DNA from: Gammaproteobacteria bacterium
GTDB taxonomy: Bacteria; Pseudomonadota; Gammaproteobacteria; Pseudomonadales; Halieaceae
DNA length: 64,000 bases
Direction of reading: 5' to 3'
NCBI GenBank assembly: GCA_024742415.1
Contig: JANSYN010000013.1
Location: 1-64,000, forward strand
Part shown: piece after piece, positions 37,272 through 48,939 of the stretch
Position numbering within the stretch: the first letter of the stretch is position 1
Layout of the letters: the number at the start of each line of letters is the position of its first letter
Translations under genes and position numbers: made by a program
Notes under the pieces: generated by a model
Databases searched by the model: none
Told to the model about the DNA's origin: nothing
What the model saw: the letters and a program-made list of their open reading frames with translations, nothing else

Positions 37272-39896
37272 TTACAAAGAGCGGGCGATCTCCTTAACGT
37301 CGAAGACTTCGATCAAGTCTCCCACTTTGACATCGGTGTAGTTCTTCACGCCGATACCACACTCAGTACCGTTACGAACTTCATTGACATCGTCTTTGTG
37401 ACGTCGCAATGACTCCAGTTCGCCTTCATAAATCACTACGTTATCACGCAGCACACGAATGGGTTTGGCGCGATGCACCGCCCCCTCGATCACCATGCAG
37501 CCTGCGATCTGGCCAAACTTGGGCGACCGGAACACATCGCGTACTTCGGCGATGCCGACAATCTCTTCGCGCAGTTCCGGTGCCAGCATGCCTGAAAGGG
37601 CCTGCTTCACGTCATCGATGAGGTCATAGATGACGTTGTAATAGCGCAGGTCCACCCCTTCGGCCTCTACCAGGCTGCGCGCGGCGTTGTCTGCCCGCAC
37701 ATTGAAACCGAAGACCACCGCGCTTGAGGTGACCGCAAGGTTGATGTCTGTCTCGGTGATGCCACCAACGCCGCCAGACACGATATTGACCTGAACCTCT
37801 TCGTTGCCCAGATCCATAAGCGCTGTTTGCAGGGCCTCCAGGGAACCGCGAACATCTGCCTTGACTACAATATTCAGCGTTTTCTTCTCGCCTGCGGTCA
37901 TGCTCTCGAACATGTTGTCGAGTTTTGCCGCCTGCTGGCGCTGCAGTTTGGTGTCGCGGGTTTTCTCCTGGCGGAAATCAGCTACTTCACGCGCACGTTT
38001 CTCATTCTCTACCACCGCGAAAATATCGCCCGCCGCCGGTGTGCCATCAAGACCGAGAATTTCTACCGGGATACTGGGGCCGGCTTCGTCGATAGGCTGT
38101 CCGTTCTCATCCAGCATAGCCCTGACACGCCCAAACTGCAGGCCAGCCAGGACAATATCGCCCTGGCGCAGCGTGCCACTTTGCACCAGTAAGGACGCCA
38201 CCGAACCCCTGCCTTTATCGAGGCGCGATTCGATCACAATGCCCTGCGCGGGCACATCGACAGGCGCTTTCAATTCCAGCAGTTCAGCCTGCAATAACAC
38301 CGCATCCAACAGTTCGTTGATGCCTTCACCGGTTTGCGCTGAGACGTGCACGAACTGTGTGTCACCGCCCCATTCCTCGGGAATAACTTCCTTGGCAGAC
38401 AACTCGTTCTTCACGCGCTCCGGATCTGCACCTTCCTTGTCCATCTTGTTGACAGCCACAATCAATGGCACGTTTGCGGCCTTGGCATGAGCCACCGCCT
38501 CTTCCGTTTGCGGCATGACGCCATCATCGGCAGCAACAACCAGAATGACGATATCGGTACTCTTGGCACCGCGCGCACGCATGGCGGTAAACGCGGCGTG
38601 ACCGGGCGTATCCAGGAATGAAATCATGCCGTGGTCGGTTTCTACGTGATAGGCACCAATATGTTGTGTGATGCCGCCCGCCTCGCCTTCCGCCACCTGG
38701 CTCTTGCGAATGTAATCCAGCAACGATGTCTTGCCGTGATCAACGTGGCCCATCACGGTAACCACGGGCGCCCTGGGCACATCGGTACCCTCATGCTGGG
38801 ACAGCGTCTCTTCCAGACGTTCCTCGAGCGCGTCGGCGCTGATCAACTTCACTTCATGGCCGAATTCTTCTACCACCAGTGTGGCGGTATCCTGGTCGAT
38901 CATCTGGTTGATCGTGGCCATTACGCCCAGTTTCATCAATTCCTTGATAACTGCGCCCGACTTCACCGCCATCTGTTGCGCCAGCCCTGACACAGAAATC
39001 ATGTCGGCAATTTCTACGTGGTGCACGATACGCTCTGTGGGCTGTTCAAAACCATGCTTGGAATGCTCGGCGTGATTTGCCTTGATTTTCTTGCGACCGC
39101 CACGACGTCTGCCGGCGCCGCTCTCACCCTCAAGGTCAGCCAGCGACAGATTGTGACCACGCTGCTTGCCGCGCCCACCCGGAGCGGTTCGGGCCAGTCG
39201 GCTGCGCGGCTTGCGCGGACTGTCTTCTCGCGGGGAGGCGGCGGGAGCTTCATGCAAACGCTTGGGCTTGCGCGGTGCATCCTTGCCCTTGTCCTGAGAC
39301 TTGGCAGCTTCGTCTGCTTTGGCCTGCTCTTCCGCAGCCCTGCGTGCCTCGAGCGCGGTCTGGCGCGCAGCCGCTTCTTCAAGTTCTTTTTGCTGGCGGC
39401 GCGCTGCGGCGCGCTGGCGCAGGATTTCCGGATCGAGGTCAGCCGGGTCTTCCTCTTCCACTTCCACGTAGGTCGGTTCAACCTCGGGCGTGGGAGTCGC
39501 TTCAGCCGGAGTCTCGATCTCGGGAGCCGCTTCCGGCTCAGCTGCGACGGCCTCAGCCTCTTGCTGCAGAACCTCCTCACTGGCGGCCAGTTCTTCCTGG
39601 TCACGCTTCACGTAGGTGCGTTTTTTGCGCACCTCAACGTTGACTGTTTTCTTACCTTGCGACCCTGATGTGCGCAAGGTGCTGATGGTCTTGCGCTTGA
39701 GCGTAATGCGCTTGGGCGCATCGGTAGATTCACCGTGACTACGTTTCAAGAACTTCAGTAGTGTTTGCTTGTCCTCATCGGACACAGCCTCTTCGGCTGA
39801 GGAATGGGGCAAGCCCGCTTCCTTCATCTGCGAAAGCAGTCGTTCCGAGGTCGCTCCCACTACTTCTGCGAGCTGCTGTACGGTCACCTGCGCCAT
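37272..39896 (-). CDS. infB: Translation initiation factor IF-2
   Basis: GTPase that brings initiator tRNA to the 30S subunit, 874 residues. An IF2-N domain is followed by a long charged linker (about 80-330, rich in Glu, Ala, Arg) and a second IF2-N-like segment. The G domain has [20 protein letters not shown] and [11 protein letters not shown]. Domains II-IV follow, ending in the C2 fMet-tRNA-binding fold. The initiator tRNA it recognises is encoded in the same operon. Confidence 0.97.
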   Translation of the reverse strand: MAQVTVQQLAEVVGATSERLLSQMKEAGLPHSSAEEAVSDEDKQTLLKFLKRSHGESTDAPKRITLKRKTISTLRTSGSQGKKTVNVEVRKKRTYVKRDQEELAASEEVLQQEAEAVAAEPEAAPEIETPAEATPTPEVEPTYVEVEEEDPADLDPEILRQRAAARRQQKELEEAAARQTALEARRAAEEQAKADEAAKSQDKGKDAPRKPKRLHEAPAASPREDSPRKPRSRLARTAPGGRGKQRGHNLSLADLEGESGAGRRRGGRKKIKANHAEHSKHGFEQPTERIVHHVEIADMISVSGLAQQMAVKSGAVIKELMKLGVMATINQMIDQDTATLVVEEFGHEVKLISADALEERLEETLSQHEGTDVPRAPVVTVMGHVDHGKTSLLDYIRKSQVAEGEAGGITQHIGAYHVETDHGMISFLDTPGHAAFTAMRARGAKSTDIVILVVAADDGVMPQTEEAVAHAKAANVPLIVAVNKMDKEGADPERVKNELSAKEVIPEEWGGDTQFVHVSAQTGEGINELLDAVLLQAELLELKAPVDVPAQGIVIESRLDKGRGSVASLLVQSGTLRQGDIVLAGLQFGRVRAMLDENGQPIDEAGPSIPVEILGLDGTPAAGDIFAVVENEKRAREVADFRQEKTRDTKLQRQQAAKLDNMFESMTAGEKKTLNIVVKADVRGSLEALQTALMDLGNEEVQVNIVSGGVGGITETDINLAVTSSAVVFGFNVRADNAARSLVEAEGVDLRYYNVIYDLIDDVKQALSGMLAPELREEIVGIAEVRDVFRSPKFGQIAGCMVIEGAVHRAKPIRVLRDNVVIYEGELESLRRHKDDVNEVRNGTECGIGVKNYTDVKVGDLIEVFDVKEIARSL

Positions 39897-39950
39897 TCGA
39901 TATTCTCCTTGCTACCCTGTTCCATTGCGTTCAAGTACCAGCTATACGGG

Positions 39951-41444
39951 TTACTCTTCCGCCTCCGCAAACCAGGGCGCTCGCGCGGTCATTATCAATT
40001 CGCCGGCGCGTTCTTCTGTCATATCGGGTATATCCATCAAGTCATCAACACCCTGTTCAGCAAGATCTTCCATTGTCACAATTTGTCGGCTGGCCAGAAT
40101 AAAGGCCAGGTGACGATCCATACCTTCCATGGTGAGCAAGTCTTCCGCGGGCTCATTGGCACCCAGCTGCTCCTCTGATGCAATCGCCTGGGTTAACAGC
40201 GCGTCTTTTGCCCTGGCTCTCAACTCTTCTGCGATATCTTCATCAAAACCTTCGATGGCGGTCATTTCCTCGAGGGGAACGTAGGCAACTTCCTCAAGCG
40301 TGGTGAAGCCCTCTTCCACCAGTATTTCGGCGACGTCTTCGTCAACATCCAGGCTCTCAACAAAGACTGAAATCACCTGGCCGGCCTCGGCTTCGTGCTT
40401 CTCTGCCGCCTCGTCCAGGCTCATCACGTTGATCGTCCAGCCGGTCAACTGCGCCGCAAGACGAACGTTCTGGCCGGAACGGCCAATGGCCTGCGCGAGG
40501 TTGTCTTCGGACACGGCAACATCCATTGTGCCGCTGTCTTCGTCAACAACAATGGATTCGACTTCCGCGGGCGACATGGCGTTGATGACCAGTTGTGCGG
40601 GGTTGTCGTCCCACAGAACAATGTCGACGCGCTCGTTATCCAGTTCATTAGACACGGCCTGAACGCGCGAGCCACGCATACCGACACAGGCGCCGACCGG
40701 ATCAATACGCTGGTCATTGGTTTTTACCGCTATTTTTGCGCGAGAGCCGGGGTCGCGTGCGGCGGCCTTAATCTGGATGACTTCCTCGGCGATTTCGGGC
40801 ACCTCGATCTTGAACAACTCGATGACCATCTCAGGGCATGCACGGCTGAGCATCAACTGAGGCCCGCGTGCTTCGGTGCTGATCTCCTGCAAGATGGCAC
40901 GCACGCGATCGTTCACGCGAAAGGTTTCGCGACCCACCAGTTGCTCGCGTGGCAACAGGCCCTCGGCGTTGTTGCCAAGGTCCACGATGACGTTGTCGCG
41001 CGTCACCTTCTTTACCGTGCCGGCGACAAGTTCGCCCACACGCTCGGAATACTGCTCTACCACCTGGGCGCGCTCGGCATCGCGCACACGCTGCACGATC
41101 ACCTGCTTGGCCGTTTGTGCTGCTATGCGGCCGAATTCCACATTCTCCACGCTTTCGACATGGTAATCACCGGGCACCAGGTTGGCGTCCTGTTCGATCG
41201 CTTCCTCGGTTGTGAACTGCGTGCCCAGCAAGGCCAGTTCTTCATCGGGCACGACCAGCCAACGGCGCACGGTTTCGTAGTCACCGGTGGCCCTGTCTAT
41301 CGTCACCTGTATGTCGGCTTCTTCGTCGTAGCGTTTTTTTGTTGCCGTTGCCAACGCCAGTTCCATCGCTTCAAAGATGATATCCTGGGACACACCCTTC
41401 TCATTCGATACCGCTTCAGCAATTTCCAAAATTTCTTTAGCCAT
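39951..41444 (-). CDS. nusA: Transcription termination/antitermination factor NusA
   Basis: RNA polymerase-binding elongation factor, 497 residues. N-terminal polymerase-binding domain, S1 domain (about 135-200, [23 protein letters not shown]), two KH domains ([20 protein letters not shown] and the following repeat with [15 protein letters not shown]) and two acidic C-terminal repeats, as in gammaproteobacteria. It follows rimP after 29 bases and precedes infB, the universal order. Confidence 0.97.
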   Translation of the reverse strand: MAKEILEIAEAVSNEKGVSQDIIFEAMELALATATKKRYDEEADIQVTIDRATGDYETVRRWLVVPDEELALLGTQFTTEEAIEQDANLVPGDYHVESVENVEFGRIAAQTAKQVIVQRVRDAERAQVVEQYSERVGELVAGTVKKVTRDNVIVDLGNNAEGLLPREQLVGRETFRVNDRVRAILQEISTEARGPQLMLSRACPEMVIELFKIEVPEIAEEVIQIKAAARDPGSRAKIAVKTNDQRIDPVGACVGMRGSRVQAVSNELDNERVDIVLWDDNPAQLVINAMSPAEVESIVVDEDSGTMDVAVSEDNLAQAIGRSGQNVRLAAQLTGWTINVMSLDEAAEKHEAEAGQVISVFVESLDVDEDVAEILVEEGFTTLEEVAYVPLEEMTAIEGFDEDIAEELRARAKDALLTQAIASEEQLGANEPAEDLLTMEGMDRHLAFILASRQIVTMEDLAEQGVDDLMDIPDMTEERAGELIMTARAPWFAEAEE

Positions 41445-41473
41445 TCAAAGCCTCGCCAGTTTACAAACCGCAG

Positions 41474-41926
41474 CTAGATGCGGAGTTGAACACGCGCCTT
41501 TTCAATCGTGTCATAGGGCAGCAAATACTCGTGGTCATCCACCTGGATCACCACGTCGTCGCCTTCGAGCCCTGTCAATACACCCTTGAACTTGCGCTTG
41601 CCGTCAAAGGCACTGCGCAAGCGCAACTCAATGGTCTCGCCAACATAGGCCGGATACTGCCCAAGCCTGAACAACGGCCTGTCTACACCCGGCGAAGACA
41701 CTTCCAGCGTGTATTCACCGCTGATAGGGTCTTCTACGTCGAGAACGCCACTGACCTGCTCACTGACACTGGCGCAGTCGTCCACGCTGATGCCATTGGG
41801 ATGCTCGATGTACACACGAATCAGGCTGTGCCTGCCCTGCGACAGGTACTCAACACCCCATAAATCGAAGCCAAGCGCCTCGACCGTGGGCGCCAGGAGC
41901 GCTGCGATCTTCTGATCCCTCGCCAT
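41474..41926 (-). CDS. rimP: Ribosome maturation factor RimP
   Basis: Assists 30S assembly, 150 residues from ATG 41926 (MARDQKIAALLAPTVEALGF). Motifs GFDLWGVEYLSQG, CASVSEQVSGVLDVEDPI and YTLEVSSPGVDRPL are typical. A GTG 18 bases earlier is in frame but would overlap the end of the upstream terminator, so the ATG is preferred. It is the first protein gene after the initiator tRNA. Confidence 0.95.
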   Translation of the reverse strand: MARDQKIAALLAPTVEALGFDLWGVEYLSQGRHSLIRVYIEHPNGISVDDCASVSEQVSGVLDVEDPISGEYTLEVSSPGVDRPLFRLGQYPAYVGETIELRLRSAFDGKRKFKGVLTGLEGDDVVIQVDDHEYLLPYDTIEKARVQLRI

Positions 41927-41949
41927 CGGCGACGTTTTCTCCACGTACG

Positions 41950-41972
41950 AAAAAGCCCCTAAAAAGGGGCTT
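41950..41972 (-). terminator. Terminator/attenuator between tRNA-fMet and rimP
   Basis: On the minus strand AAGCCCC, a T-rich loop and GGGGCTT are followed by TTT. It lies 24 bases before rimP. It probably ends tRNA transcripts while letting some polymerase read into rimP-nusA-infB. NusA-dependent feedback here would be inference. Confidence 0.8.
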
Positions 41973-42014
41973 CCTCATTTGTGCACTGTCAATGTAGGAG
42001 CGGACAGTGCCAAT

Positions 42015-42091
<77 letters not shown>

Positions 42092-42170
42092 TCAAAACTT
42101 CCTCGAAAGTGGCTAGCCCCTCGGCACGCCACAATGAACCCTATCCAGCCGGTCCCAAACGAGGGAGAGC

Positions 42171-42199
42171 ATTATAGGGATGCCCCTTGGCAGGGTCAA
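42171..42199 (-). promoter_or_regulatory. Strong sigma-70 promoter for tRNA-fMet/rimP operon
   Basis: On the minus strand TTGACC (42199-42194), a 17-bp spacer and TATAAT (42176-42171) form a near-perfect promoter reading toward tRNA-fMet, rimP, nusA and infB. Confidence 0.88.
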
Positions 42200-42335
42200 C
42201 CGAATTACCGCTTTTAGACTATCGATCTGAGCACGCGATCTGGTCATCACTGGAGGGGATCTTACTCACCGTAGACCGGATCAATACAGGGCCTGGAATG
42301 GCGGGCCAAAGTTGCCCGCAGGGTCTTGCTAACGA

Positions 42336-42421
42336 TGGTGCCGAAGGCGGGACTTGAACCCGCACGAGCATAGCTCACTACCCCCTCAAGATAGCGTGTC
42401 TACCAATTCCACCACTTCGGC
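42336..42421 (-). tRNA. tRNA-Leu (GAG)
   Basis: 86 nt including CCA. The acceptor stem is GCCGAAG/CTTCGGC, the anticodon GAG sits in CTTGAGG, and a long variable arm (GGTAGTGAGCTATGCTCGT region) marks it as a leucine tRNA. The T-arm has GGTTCAAGTCC. It lies 9 bases downstream of secG and is probably cut from the secG transcript. Confidence 0.95.
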
Positions 42422-42430
42422 ATTGAAGCG

Positions 42431-42808
42431 TTAATTCAGTTCGGGCAACTCGTCCTCGCCCATGCCCGTTGCCTGTGGAATATCATCTTCCACAATGGGC
42501 AATTCCTCTTCCAGCATCGGGGCGGCTTGTTGCGTGGTTGACGGGATCAACAGGTCCAGGTCATCAACAACGTCGGTCTTCTGGTGCGCGAGTATCGCCA
42601 GCCCAAAACTGGAGGCAAAAAACAGTACGACCATCCATGCGGTTGCCTTGGTCAATGCATTGCCGCTGCCGTCGGAACCGAACAAAGTCTGGGATGCACC
42701 GGCTCCGAAAGAGGCTCCCATGTCTGCGCCCTTGCCCTGCTGCAGCATGATCAGGCCGATGATCACAAGCGCCACTAACAGGTGTACGACAAGAATAATC
42801 TGTTCCAT
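42431..42808 (-). CDS. secG: Preprotein translocase subunit SecG
   Basis: Small inner-membrane partner of SecYE, 125 residues from ATG 42808 (MEQIILVVHLLVALVIIGLIMLQQGKGADMG). Two transmembrane helices (about 3-21 and 54-72) flank the conserved GASFGAGASQTLFGSDGSGN loop. The C-terminal tail is long and acidic (LEEELPIVEDDIPQ), beyond the usual end. It follows tpiA, and a tRNA-Leu comes next. Confidence 0.94.
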   Translation of the reverse strand: MEQIILVVHLLVALVIIGLIMLQQGKGADMGASFGAGASQTLFGSDGSGNALTKATAWMVVLFFASSFGLAILAHQKTDVVDDLDLLIPSTTQQAAPMLEEELPIVEDDIPQATGMGEDELPELN

Positions 42809-42834
42809 TGTATCTGGTCCCTCCGTGGGACGCT

Positions 42835-43587
42835 TTAACGCTGGCGTGCAGCGCACTCCAGAATAGCCCTGAAATCGTCTGCGACCAGCGAGGCACCGCC
42901 AACAAGCGCCCCATCGATGTCTTCGCCCGCGAAAAGCTCCGAAGCGTTACCGGGCTTAACGCTTCCTCCATAGAGGATGCGTGTTGTCTGGGCGTCTACG
43001 TTCGCTATGCCTTCCAGCAAGCTACGAATATAAGCGTGCATCTGCTGCGCCTGCTCCGGACTGGCGGTCAGTCCAGTACCAATTGCCCAAACGGGCTCAT
43101 AGGCGATGACCAGGCCAGCCAGGTCTTCTTGCGCTTGCAGCGCGCCCTGAATTTGCGCCGCCACCACCGCCTCGGCTTCGTTAGCCTCGCGCTGGGCACG
43201 GGTCTCACCGACGCAGATAATGGGCTGCAACCCCACCGACACTGCCGCACTTGCCTTGGCAGCGACGAGCGCGTCGCTTTCACCGTAATACTGGCGTCTT
43301 TCTGAGTGCCCCACAATCACCCATCGACAGCCCAGATCGGCGAGCATTGCCGCGGCAACATCGCCTGTATAGGCGCCTTCCTCAGCATGGCTGCAATCCT
43401 GGCCGCCCACCGCAATTTGTGTCCCGGCGCAGCGCTCGACCGCCTGTGCGATATGCACATGGCTGGGACACACCGCCACCTCGGCTCCGGACAGACGCTG
43501 CGCCGCCACCAGGCTGTCCAGCAAGGACGCCACACTGGCGCGGGAGCCATGCATTTTCCAGTTCCCAACGACAAGCGGCTGGCGCAT
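42835..43587 (-). CDS. tpiA: Triosephosphate isomerase
   Basis: Interconverts dihydroxyacetone phosphate and glyceraldehyde 3-phosphate. 250 residues from ATG 43587 (MRQPLVVGNWKMHGS). Catalytic Lys in NWKMHG, His in VGHSERRQYYGE and Glu in VIAYEPVWAIGTG, with the phosphate loop LYGGSVKPGNA. It lies between glmM and secG in a leftward operon. Confidence 0.97.
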   Translation of the reverse strand: MRQPLVVGNWKMHGSRASVASLLDSLVAAQRLSGAEVAVCPSHVHIAQAVERCAGTQIAVGGQDCSHAEEGAYTGDVAAAMLADLGCRWVIVGHSERRQYYGESDALVAAKASAAVSVGLQPIICVGETRAQREANEAEAVVAAQIQGALQAQEDLAGLVIAYEPVWAIGTGLTASPEQAQQMHAYIRSLLEGIANVDAQTTRILYGGSVKPGNASELFAGEDIDGALVGGASLVADDFRAILECAARQR

Positions 43588-43687
43588 TCGGCGTTTCCGG
43601 TTCAAAAAAGCGGCGGCAATGGTAACCAAGTTGCCACAGACTGACAAGGCGTATACGCATGGCCGGACTGGCCCGGTCGCAGCTGGC

Positions 43688-45034
43688 TCAGGACAGCGCG
43701 CGCTCCACGCTGGCTGCGAGGTCGGAGCACAACGCGTGGACGGTCTCGGCGTCTTCACCCTCGACCATCACCCGTACTTTGGGCTCCGTTCCCGACGGCC
43801 GCAGCAGAACGCGGCCTTTATCACCGAGTTTCGCCTCCACCCCGGCAACGGCCCGGGCGATGTCAGGGACGTCAAGGTCCACACGGCCATTGACACTGAC
43901 GTTGATCATGGTTTGCGGGAACATCTTTATGCCCGAGCGCAGGCCGTCAAAGTCGCCATTGGCTGCTTTGAGCGCCATCAATACCTGCAAGGACGCGACG
44001 ATGCCATCACCGGTGGTCGTGACGTCAGAACAAATGATGTGACCCGAAGATTCACCACCCAACACCCAGCCGTGAGCCTCCATCAATTCCTTCACATAGC
44101 GATCTCCCACCTGCGCCCGGACAAACTCCAGCCCGTGTTCGCGTAGCGCCAGTTCCAGCCCCAGGTTCGACATCTGGGTGCCAACAACGCCCGCATCGGA
44201 TTTACCGCGAGCCAATCGATGCATGGCGATGATATAAAGAAGCTCGTCGCCATCAACCGTGGCGCCGTGACTGTCAACCATGAGCACGCGATCACCGTCG
44301 CCGTCGTAGGCAATACCCAGATGCGCGCCCTCCTGACGCACCAGCCGGGACAGCTCACCAATATCCGTAGAGCCTACACCCTGGTTGATATTGAACCCGT
44401 CCGGCTGGACACCCATGGTCACCACATCGGCGCCGAGTTCTCTCAGAACGCTAGGTGCGATCTGGTAAGTGGCACCGTGGGCGCAATCAACGGCAATACG
44501 CAGGCCGCGCAGGTTAAAGCCCTCGGGCACCGTCGCTTTGCAAAATTCTGTGTAGCGCCCCGCTGCGTCATCAACGCGCACCACTTTGCCAATATCGCGG
44601 GAGTGGGCGGTGACGAGATCGAGGTCAATCTCAGCTTCTATGGCCAGCTCCGTGGCATCGGACAGCTTGGAGCCGTCGGGCCCGAAAAACTTGATGCCGT
44701 TGTCGTAAAACGGATTGTGGGAGGCGCTGATCACAATCCCTGCATCGGCATTCTGCTTACGGGTCATCAACGCCACCGCCGGAGTTGGCATGGGGCCAAG
44801 GAGTTTGACGTTCACGCCCGCGGCAACCAATCCTGCTTCCAGCGCTGACTCGAACATATAGCCTGAAACGCGGGTGTCCTTGCCGATAATCACGCTGCAC
44901 CGCCCTGACGTTTCTGCGGCACGTGCAAACACCCGGCCGCTGGCCCAGCCCAGCTTGAGCATGAAATCCGGCGTAATGGGGAATTCACCCACGGTGCCCC
45001 TTATGCCGTCTGTTCCAAAGTAACGTTTTGTCAT
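43688..45034 (-). CDS. glmM: Phosphoglucosamine mutase
   Basis: Converts glucosamine 6-phosphate to the 1-phosphate for UDP-GlcNAc and wall synthesis. 448 residues from ATG 45034 ([21 protein letters not shown]). The phosphoserine is in [16 protein letters not shown], the magnesium loop is [12 protein letters not shown], and the sugar loop is GGESSGHII. Its start shares one base with the folP stop (TAATG), so the two are coupled as in E. coli. Confidence 0.97.
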   Translation of the reverse strand: MTKRYFGTDGIRGTVGEFPITPDFMLKLGWASGRVFARAAETSGRCSVIIGKDTRVSGYMFESALEAGLVAAGVNVKLLGPMPTPAVALMTRKQNADAGIVISASHNPFYDNGIKFFGPDGSKLSDATELAIEAEIDLDLVTAHSRDIGKVVRVDDAAGRYTEFCKATVPEGFNLRGLRIAVDCAHGATYQIAPSVLRELGADVVTMGVQPDGFNINQGVGSTDIGELSRLVRQEGAHLGIAYDGDGDRVLMVDSHGATVDGDELLYIIAMHRLARGKSDAGVVGTQMSNLGLELALREHGLEFVRAQVGDRYVKELMEAHGWVLGGESSGHIICSDVTTTGDGIVASLQVLMALKAANGDFDGLRSGIKMFPQTMINVSVNGRVDLDVPDIARAVAGVEAKLGDKGRVLLRPSGTEPKVRVMVEGEDAETVHALCSDLAASVERALS

Positions 45035-45882
45035 TAGCAATCTCGCTGTTCCATCGCCCGCCATATTCTTATTGCATCAAGCGTTGGCGCGACGTCGTGC
45101 GTTCGTATGATGGCAGCGCCGCGCTCGGCGGCCAACAGCGCCAGTGCAATGCTGGCCGGCAGGCGCTCGTGCACTGCCCTGCCCAGCAATTTGCCGATCA
45201 TCGACTTGCGCGAAAGACCCACCAGAATGGGCAGGCCAAGAGCCGAAAAATTCGCCAGCTGCGCCAGCAATTGCAAGTTGTGATCTACGGTCTTGCCAAA
45301 GCCAAATCCCGGATCAACCAACAGGCGGCTGCGCTCGATACCTTCGGACTCACAGGCTGCCACACGCGCCGCGAGAAAATCCACAACTTCGTCAACTACG
45401 TGCCCGTAATGTGGACTCTGTTGCATATCACCGGGCTCGCCCTGCATGTGCATCAGGCAGATCGGCAAGCCGCTCGCCGCGGCGGCCTGCACAGCACCGG
45501 CGCGTTGCAGGGCGCGTACGTCGTTGATCATGCCGGCCCCCGCAGCGGCTGCGGCCGACATCAGCCCCGGAGAACTGGTATCTACAGAAACAACGACATC
45601 CAGTTCTGCACTGATGCGCTCAACCAGGGGCAGCACCCGGTCCATTTCCTGCTGCAGCGAAACGGGGGCCGCGCCCGGGCGCGTGGACTCACCGCCGATG
45701 TCGAGTATCGCGGCGCCCTCATCGACCATGCTGCGGGCGCGCGCCAGTGCCGCATCAAGGTCAAGGCGCTGGTTGCGGTAGAGGGTTCCGCCATCGGAAA
45801 AGGAATCGGGCGTTGTGTTAATGACGCCCATTATTGCAGGTGTTGAGAGATCGAGGTGCCGGTCGGCACATTGCACTCTCAT
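45034..45882 (-). CDS. folP: Dihydropteroate synthase
   Basis: Condenses the FolK product with p-aminobenzoate in folate synthesis and is the sulfonamide target. 282 residues. The TIM-barrel motifs are [53 protein letters not shown] and [13 protein letters not shown]. The start [12 protein letters not shown] fits the E. coli N-terminus. This ATG is the last of three evenly spaced ATGs created by an 11-bp repeat. Each of the first two opens a four-codon frame whose TGA overlaps the next ATG. Confidence 0.97.
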   Translation of the reverse strand: MRVQCADRHLDLSTPAIMGVINTTPDSFSDGGTLYRNQRLDLDAALARARSMVDEGAAILDIGGESTRPGAAPVSLQQEMDRVLPLVERISAELDVVVSVDTSSPGLMSAAAAAGAGMINDVRALQRAGAVQAAAASGLPICLMHMQGEPGDMQQSPHYGHVVDEVVDFLAARVAACESEGIERSRLLVDPGFGFGKTVDHNLQLLAQLANFSALGLPILVGLSRKSMIGKLLGRAVHERLPASIALALLAAERGAAIIRTHDVAPTLDAIRIWRAMEQRDC

Positions 45883-45994
45883 TGCACTCTCATTGCACTC
45901 TCATGGCGCATTCAATGCAGGTTCAGCGCGTTGCACGACCAATGCCTTGCACTATCAATGACTTGCACTATCAATACGTCGCACTGTGAATGCA
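45871..45994. repeat. Two linked tandem repeats upstream of folP
   Basis: Three exact copies of an 11-bp unit TTGCACTCTCA (45871-45903) span the folP start. After a gap come four degenerate 16-bp units (45931, 45947, 45963, 45979) sharing the TTGCACTATCAAT core. Both arrays share the TTGCACT element. They fill the ftsH-folP gap. On the minus strand the 11-bp units supply repeated GAGAG-like ribosome sites and ATG codons. Confidence 0.9.
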
Positions 45995-46060
45995 CTTTCA
46001 ATACGTTACCGTTGCGCTATGACAGGCGCAGGCCCGGTGCCAGCGATCGGGCAGCCCCGG

Positions 46061-47989
46061 TCAGTGCTCGCCGGCCGGGCCGCCGATCGGGCTGCTGGGC
46101 TCGGCATCCGCTGGCGCTTCAGAGTCCGTCGGTGCGGCGTCGCCATCGCTTGGGCCGCCCCAATCCTTGGGCTCGCGTGGCTCTCGACCCGCCATGATGT
46201 CGTCGATCTGGTCGGCATCGATCGTTTCATAGGTCATCAAGGCCTCGGCCATCACATGCAGCTTTTCGACGTTCTCCTTCAGGATACCTTCCGCGGTTGA
46301 ATAGCACTCATCAATAATACGGCGCACTTCTTCGTCGATCTCACGGGCGGTCACGCCGGAACGGCTCTTGGACTGGCTGGCCGCCGAGCGGCCCAAAAAG
46401 ACTTCTTCTTCGCCGTCATCGTACATCAGGGGGCCCATTTTTTCGGACAAGCCCCACTTCGTCACCATGTTGCGGGCAATCTCGGAGGCGCGCTGGATAT
46501 CATTAGAGGCACCGGTGGTAACGCCATCGGGGCCCAGTGTCATCTCTTCCGCGATACGGCCGCCGTACAGTGAACAGATCTGGCTGATGATGTGCCGGCG
46601 ACTATGGCTGTAGCGATCTTCTTCCGGCAGAAACATGGTGACGCCCAAAGCCCGGCCACGCGGAATAATGCTGACCTTGTACACCGGGTCGTGCTCCGGC
46701 ACGAGGCGACCAACAATCGCGTGCCCTGCTTCGTGGTAAGCGGTGTTGCGCTTCTCGGCCTCTGACATCACCATGGACTTGCGCTCAGCGCCCATCATGA
46801 TTTTGTCCTTGGCCAGTTCGAACTGCTGCATGCCGACCGTGCGCACCGCGGCCCGAGCGGCGAAGAGTGCGGCCTCGTTGACCAGGTTGGCCAGATCGGC
46901 ACCGGAAAATCCGGGCGTACCGCGCGCGATCTTTGACGGCTCCACATCTTCTGCCAACGGCACCTTGCGCATGTGCACTTTCAAAATCTGTTCACGACCG
47001 CGAATATCCGGCAAGCCCACAACGACCTGGCGGTCAAAACGCCCGGGGCGCAGCAAGGCTGGGTCGAGCACGTCAGGCCGGTTGGTGGCGGCAATCACGA
47101 TGACGCCATCGTTCACCTCAAAGCCGTCCATCTCCACCAGCAACTGGTTGAGCGTTTGCTCGCGCTCATCGTGACCGCCGCCAAGGCCTGCGCCACGGTG
47201 TCTGCCGACCGCGTCGATCTCATCGATAAAGATGATGCAGGGCGCCTGCTTCTTGGCCTGGTCGAACATATCGCGCACGCGCGATGCACCCACGCCGACG
47301 AACATTTCGACGAAATCGGAACCCGAAATCGAGAAGAAAGGCACTTTTGCTTCGCCGGCGATCGCCTTGGCCAGCAATGTCTTACCGGTACCGGGTTGCC
47401 CCACCATCAATACGCCGCGAGGGATCCTGCCACCGAGCTTCTGGAAGCGACTTGGGTCACGCAGAAACTCCACCAGTTCCTGCACATCTTCCTTGGCCTC
47501 ATCAACGCCGGCCACATCGGCGAAGGTCGTTGTAATCTGGTCTTCGCCCAGCAGGCGCGCCTTGCTCTTGCCAAAGCTCATGGGGCCGCCCCGGCCGCCG
47601 GCTCCGCCCTGCATCTGGCGCATGAAAAACATAAACACGGCGATGATAATCAGGATAGGAAAGCTGGCCACCAGCAGTTGCGTCCATACGCTCTGCTGTT
47701 CCGGCTTGCGGCCGATCACTTCTACATTGTGGGTGAGCAAATCGTCGATCAGCTTGGGATCCTCTACCATCGGGCGGATGGTTTCAAAAGTGCTGCCATC
47801 GACACGCTCCCCCGAGATCGTGAGGCCATCGACGACCACTTTCTGTACGCGATCTGACTGGATCTCCTGAATCAATTCCGAGTAGCCCACCTGCTCGGGT
47901 GCACTCTGCATATTGAAATTCTGAAAAACAGATAACAGGACGGCGGCGATAACCAGCCATAACAGAAGATTTTTTACCATATCATTCAC
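46061..47989 (-). CDS. ftsH: ATP-dependent zinc metalloprotease FtsH
   Basis: Inner-membrane AAA+ protease for quality control, 642 residues. Two transmembrane segments (about 5-22 and 108-128) enclose a periplasmic domain. The ATPase has [25 protein letters not shown] and the second region of homology [19 protein letters not shown]. The zinc site is [10 protein letters not shown]. The tail is rich in Ala, Pro, Asp and Glu. It follows rlmE, the usual order. Confidence 0.97.
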   Translation of the reverse strand: MNDMVKNLLLWLVIAAVLLSVFQNFNMQSAPEQVGYSELIQEIQSDRVQKVVVDGLTISGERVDGSTFETIRPMVEDPKLIDDLLTHNVEVIGRKPEQQSVWTQLLVASFPILIIIAVFMFFMRQMQGGAGGRGGPMSFGKSKARLLGEDQITTTFADVAGVDEAKEDVQELVEFLRDPSRFQKLGGRIPRGVLMVGQPGTGKTLLAKAIAGEAKVPFFSISGSDFVEMFVGVGASRVRDMFDQAKKQAPCIIFIDEIDAVGRHRGAGLGGGHDEREQTLNQLLVEMDGFEVNDGVIVIAATNRPDVLDPALLRPGRFDRQVVVGLPDIRGREQILKVHMRKVPLAEDVEPSKIARGTPGFSGADLANLVNEAALFAARAAVRTVGMQQFELAKDKIMMGAERKSMVMSEAEKRNTAYHEAGHAIVGRLVPEHDPVYKVSIIPRGRALGVTMFLPEEDRYSHSRRHIISQICSLYGGRIAEEMTLGPDGVTTGASNDIQRASEIARNMVTKWGLSEKMGPLMYDDGEEEVFLGRSAASQSKSRSGVTAREIDEEVRRIIDECYSTAEGILKENVEKLHVMAEALMTYETIDADQIDDIMAGREPREPKDWGGPSDGDAAPTDSEAPADAEPSSPIGGPAGEH

Positions 47990-48224
47990 TATGCTTACCT
48001 CTCACGCAGGCCTTTCGAGCCTCCGAAACTCCCCTCGCTGGACAGGGTTCTTGTGGGCAGCGCTCTGCTCCTTGGACGATAGCCGCGATGCATGAAAAGC
48101 GGCTGATTGGGACGTTACTTCGGCCTCCTGCCAGAGGCCACGACCGACAATTGTTGCACACCCCTTCAATTTACTACACTTGGGGCGCTCGCTCCATGTT
48201 TCAAGTTACGCAACGCGAGCGCTT

Positions 48225-48851
48225 TCAGACCTCTTTGAAGCCTTTGGCCACCAGGTAGACTTCCCTGGATCGCGCACGCGAGGCCGCCGGTTTGCGGGTC
48301 GCAACGGACGTAAACACGCCACGCGCATCGCGCATCAGCGCTTCAAACCCCTCGCCATGAAACACCTTGGTCGCAAATGCGCCACCGGGACTGAGCACCT
48401 GGCGCGCGAGATCCAGCGCCAGCTCAACCAGGTACATAGACCGCGGCTGGTCGACCGCGTTCAGGCCGCTCATGTTGGGCGCCATGTCAGAGAGCACCAG
48501 ATCGACCGGGGCCGCACCTATGACGTCCCGCAGTTGCTCAAAAACTGCGGTTTCAGTGAAATCCCCCTGTACGAAGTCCACACCTGCAATACTGTCCATC
48601 GGCAGGATGTCCGAGGCAATCACCCGCCCGCGGTGTCCGACTTGCTGCACCGCCACCTGCGACCACCCGCCCGGCGCGCTGCCCAGGTCCAGCACCGTCA
48701 TTCCAGGGCGAATGAGCCTGTCTTTTTCCTGTATTTCCAACAACTTATAGCAGGCGCGCGAGCGGTAGCCATCACGCTGGGCCTGCTGCACGTAGGGATC
48801 GTCACGGTGCTCTTTAAGCCAGGCTTTACTGGAGGAGCGTTTTTTGGCCAT
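48225..48851 (-). CDS. rlmE: 23S rRNA (uridine-2552-2'-O)-methyltransferase RlmE
   Basis: Methylates the A-loop of 23S rRNA late in 50S assembly. 208 residues from ATG 48851 ([21 protein letters not shown]). The SAM-binding motif is [15 protein letters not shown], with the catalytic K-D-K-E set in [28 protein letters not shown] and [10 protein letters not shown]. It is divergent from yhbY and upstream of ftsH, as in E. coli. Confidence 0.96.
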   Translation of the reverse strand: MAKKRSSSKAWLKEHRDDPYVQQAQRDGYRSRACYKLLEIQEKDRLIRPGMTVLDLGSAPGGWSQVAVQQVGHRGRVIASDILPMDSIAGVDFVQGDFTETAVFEQLRDVIGAAPVDLVLSDMAPNMSGLNAVDQPRSMYLVELALDLARQVLSPGGAFATKVFHGEGFEALMRDARGVFTSVATRKPAASRARSREVYLVAKGFKEV

Positions 48852-48939
48852 GAAAGTCCGAGCCTGTGGTTTCTTGCACAACGGCGCTTGTGTAGAATGG
48901 CGCGCCCGCAAATCAGCGGCCTATTGTAACGGAATCACC

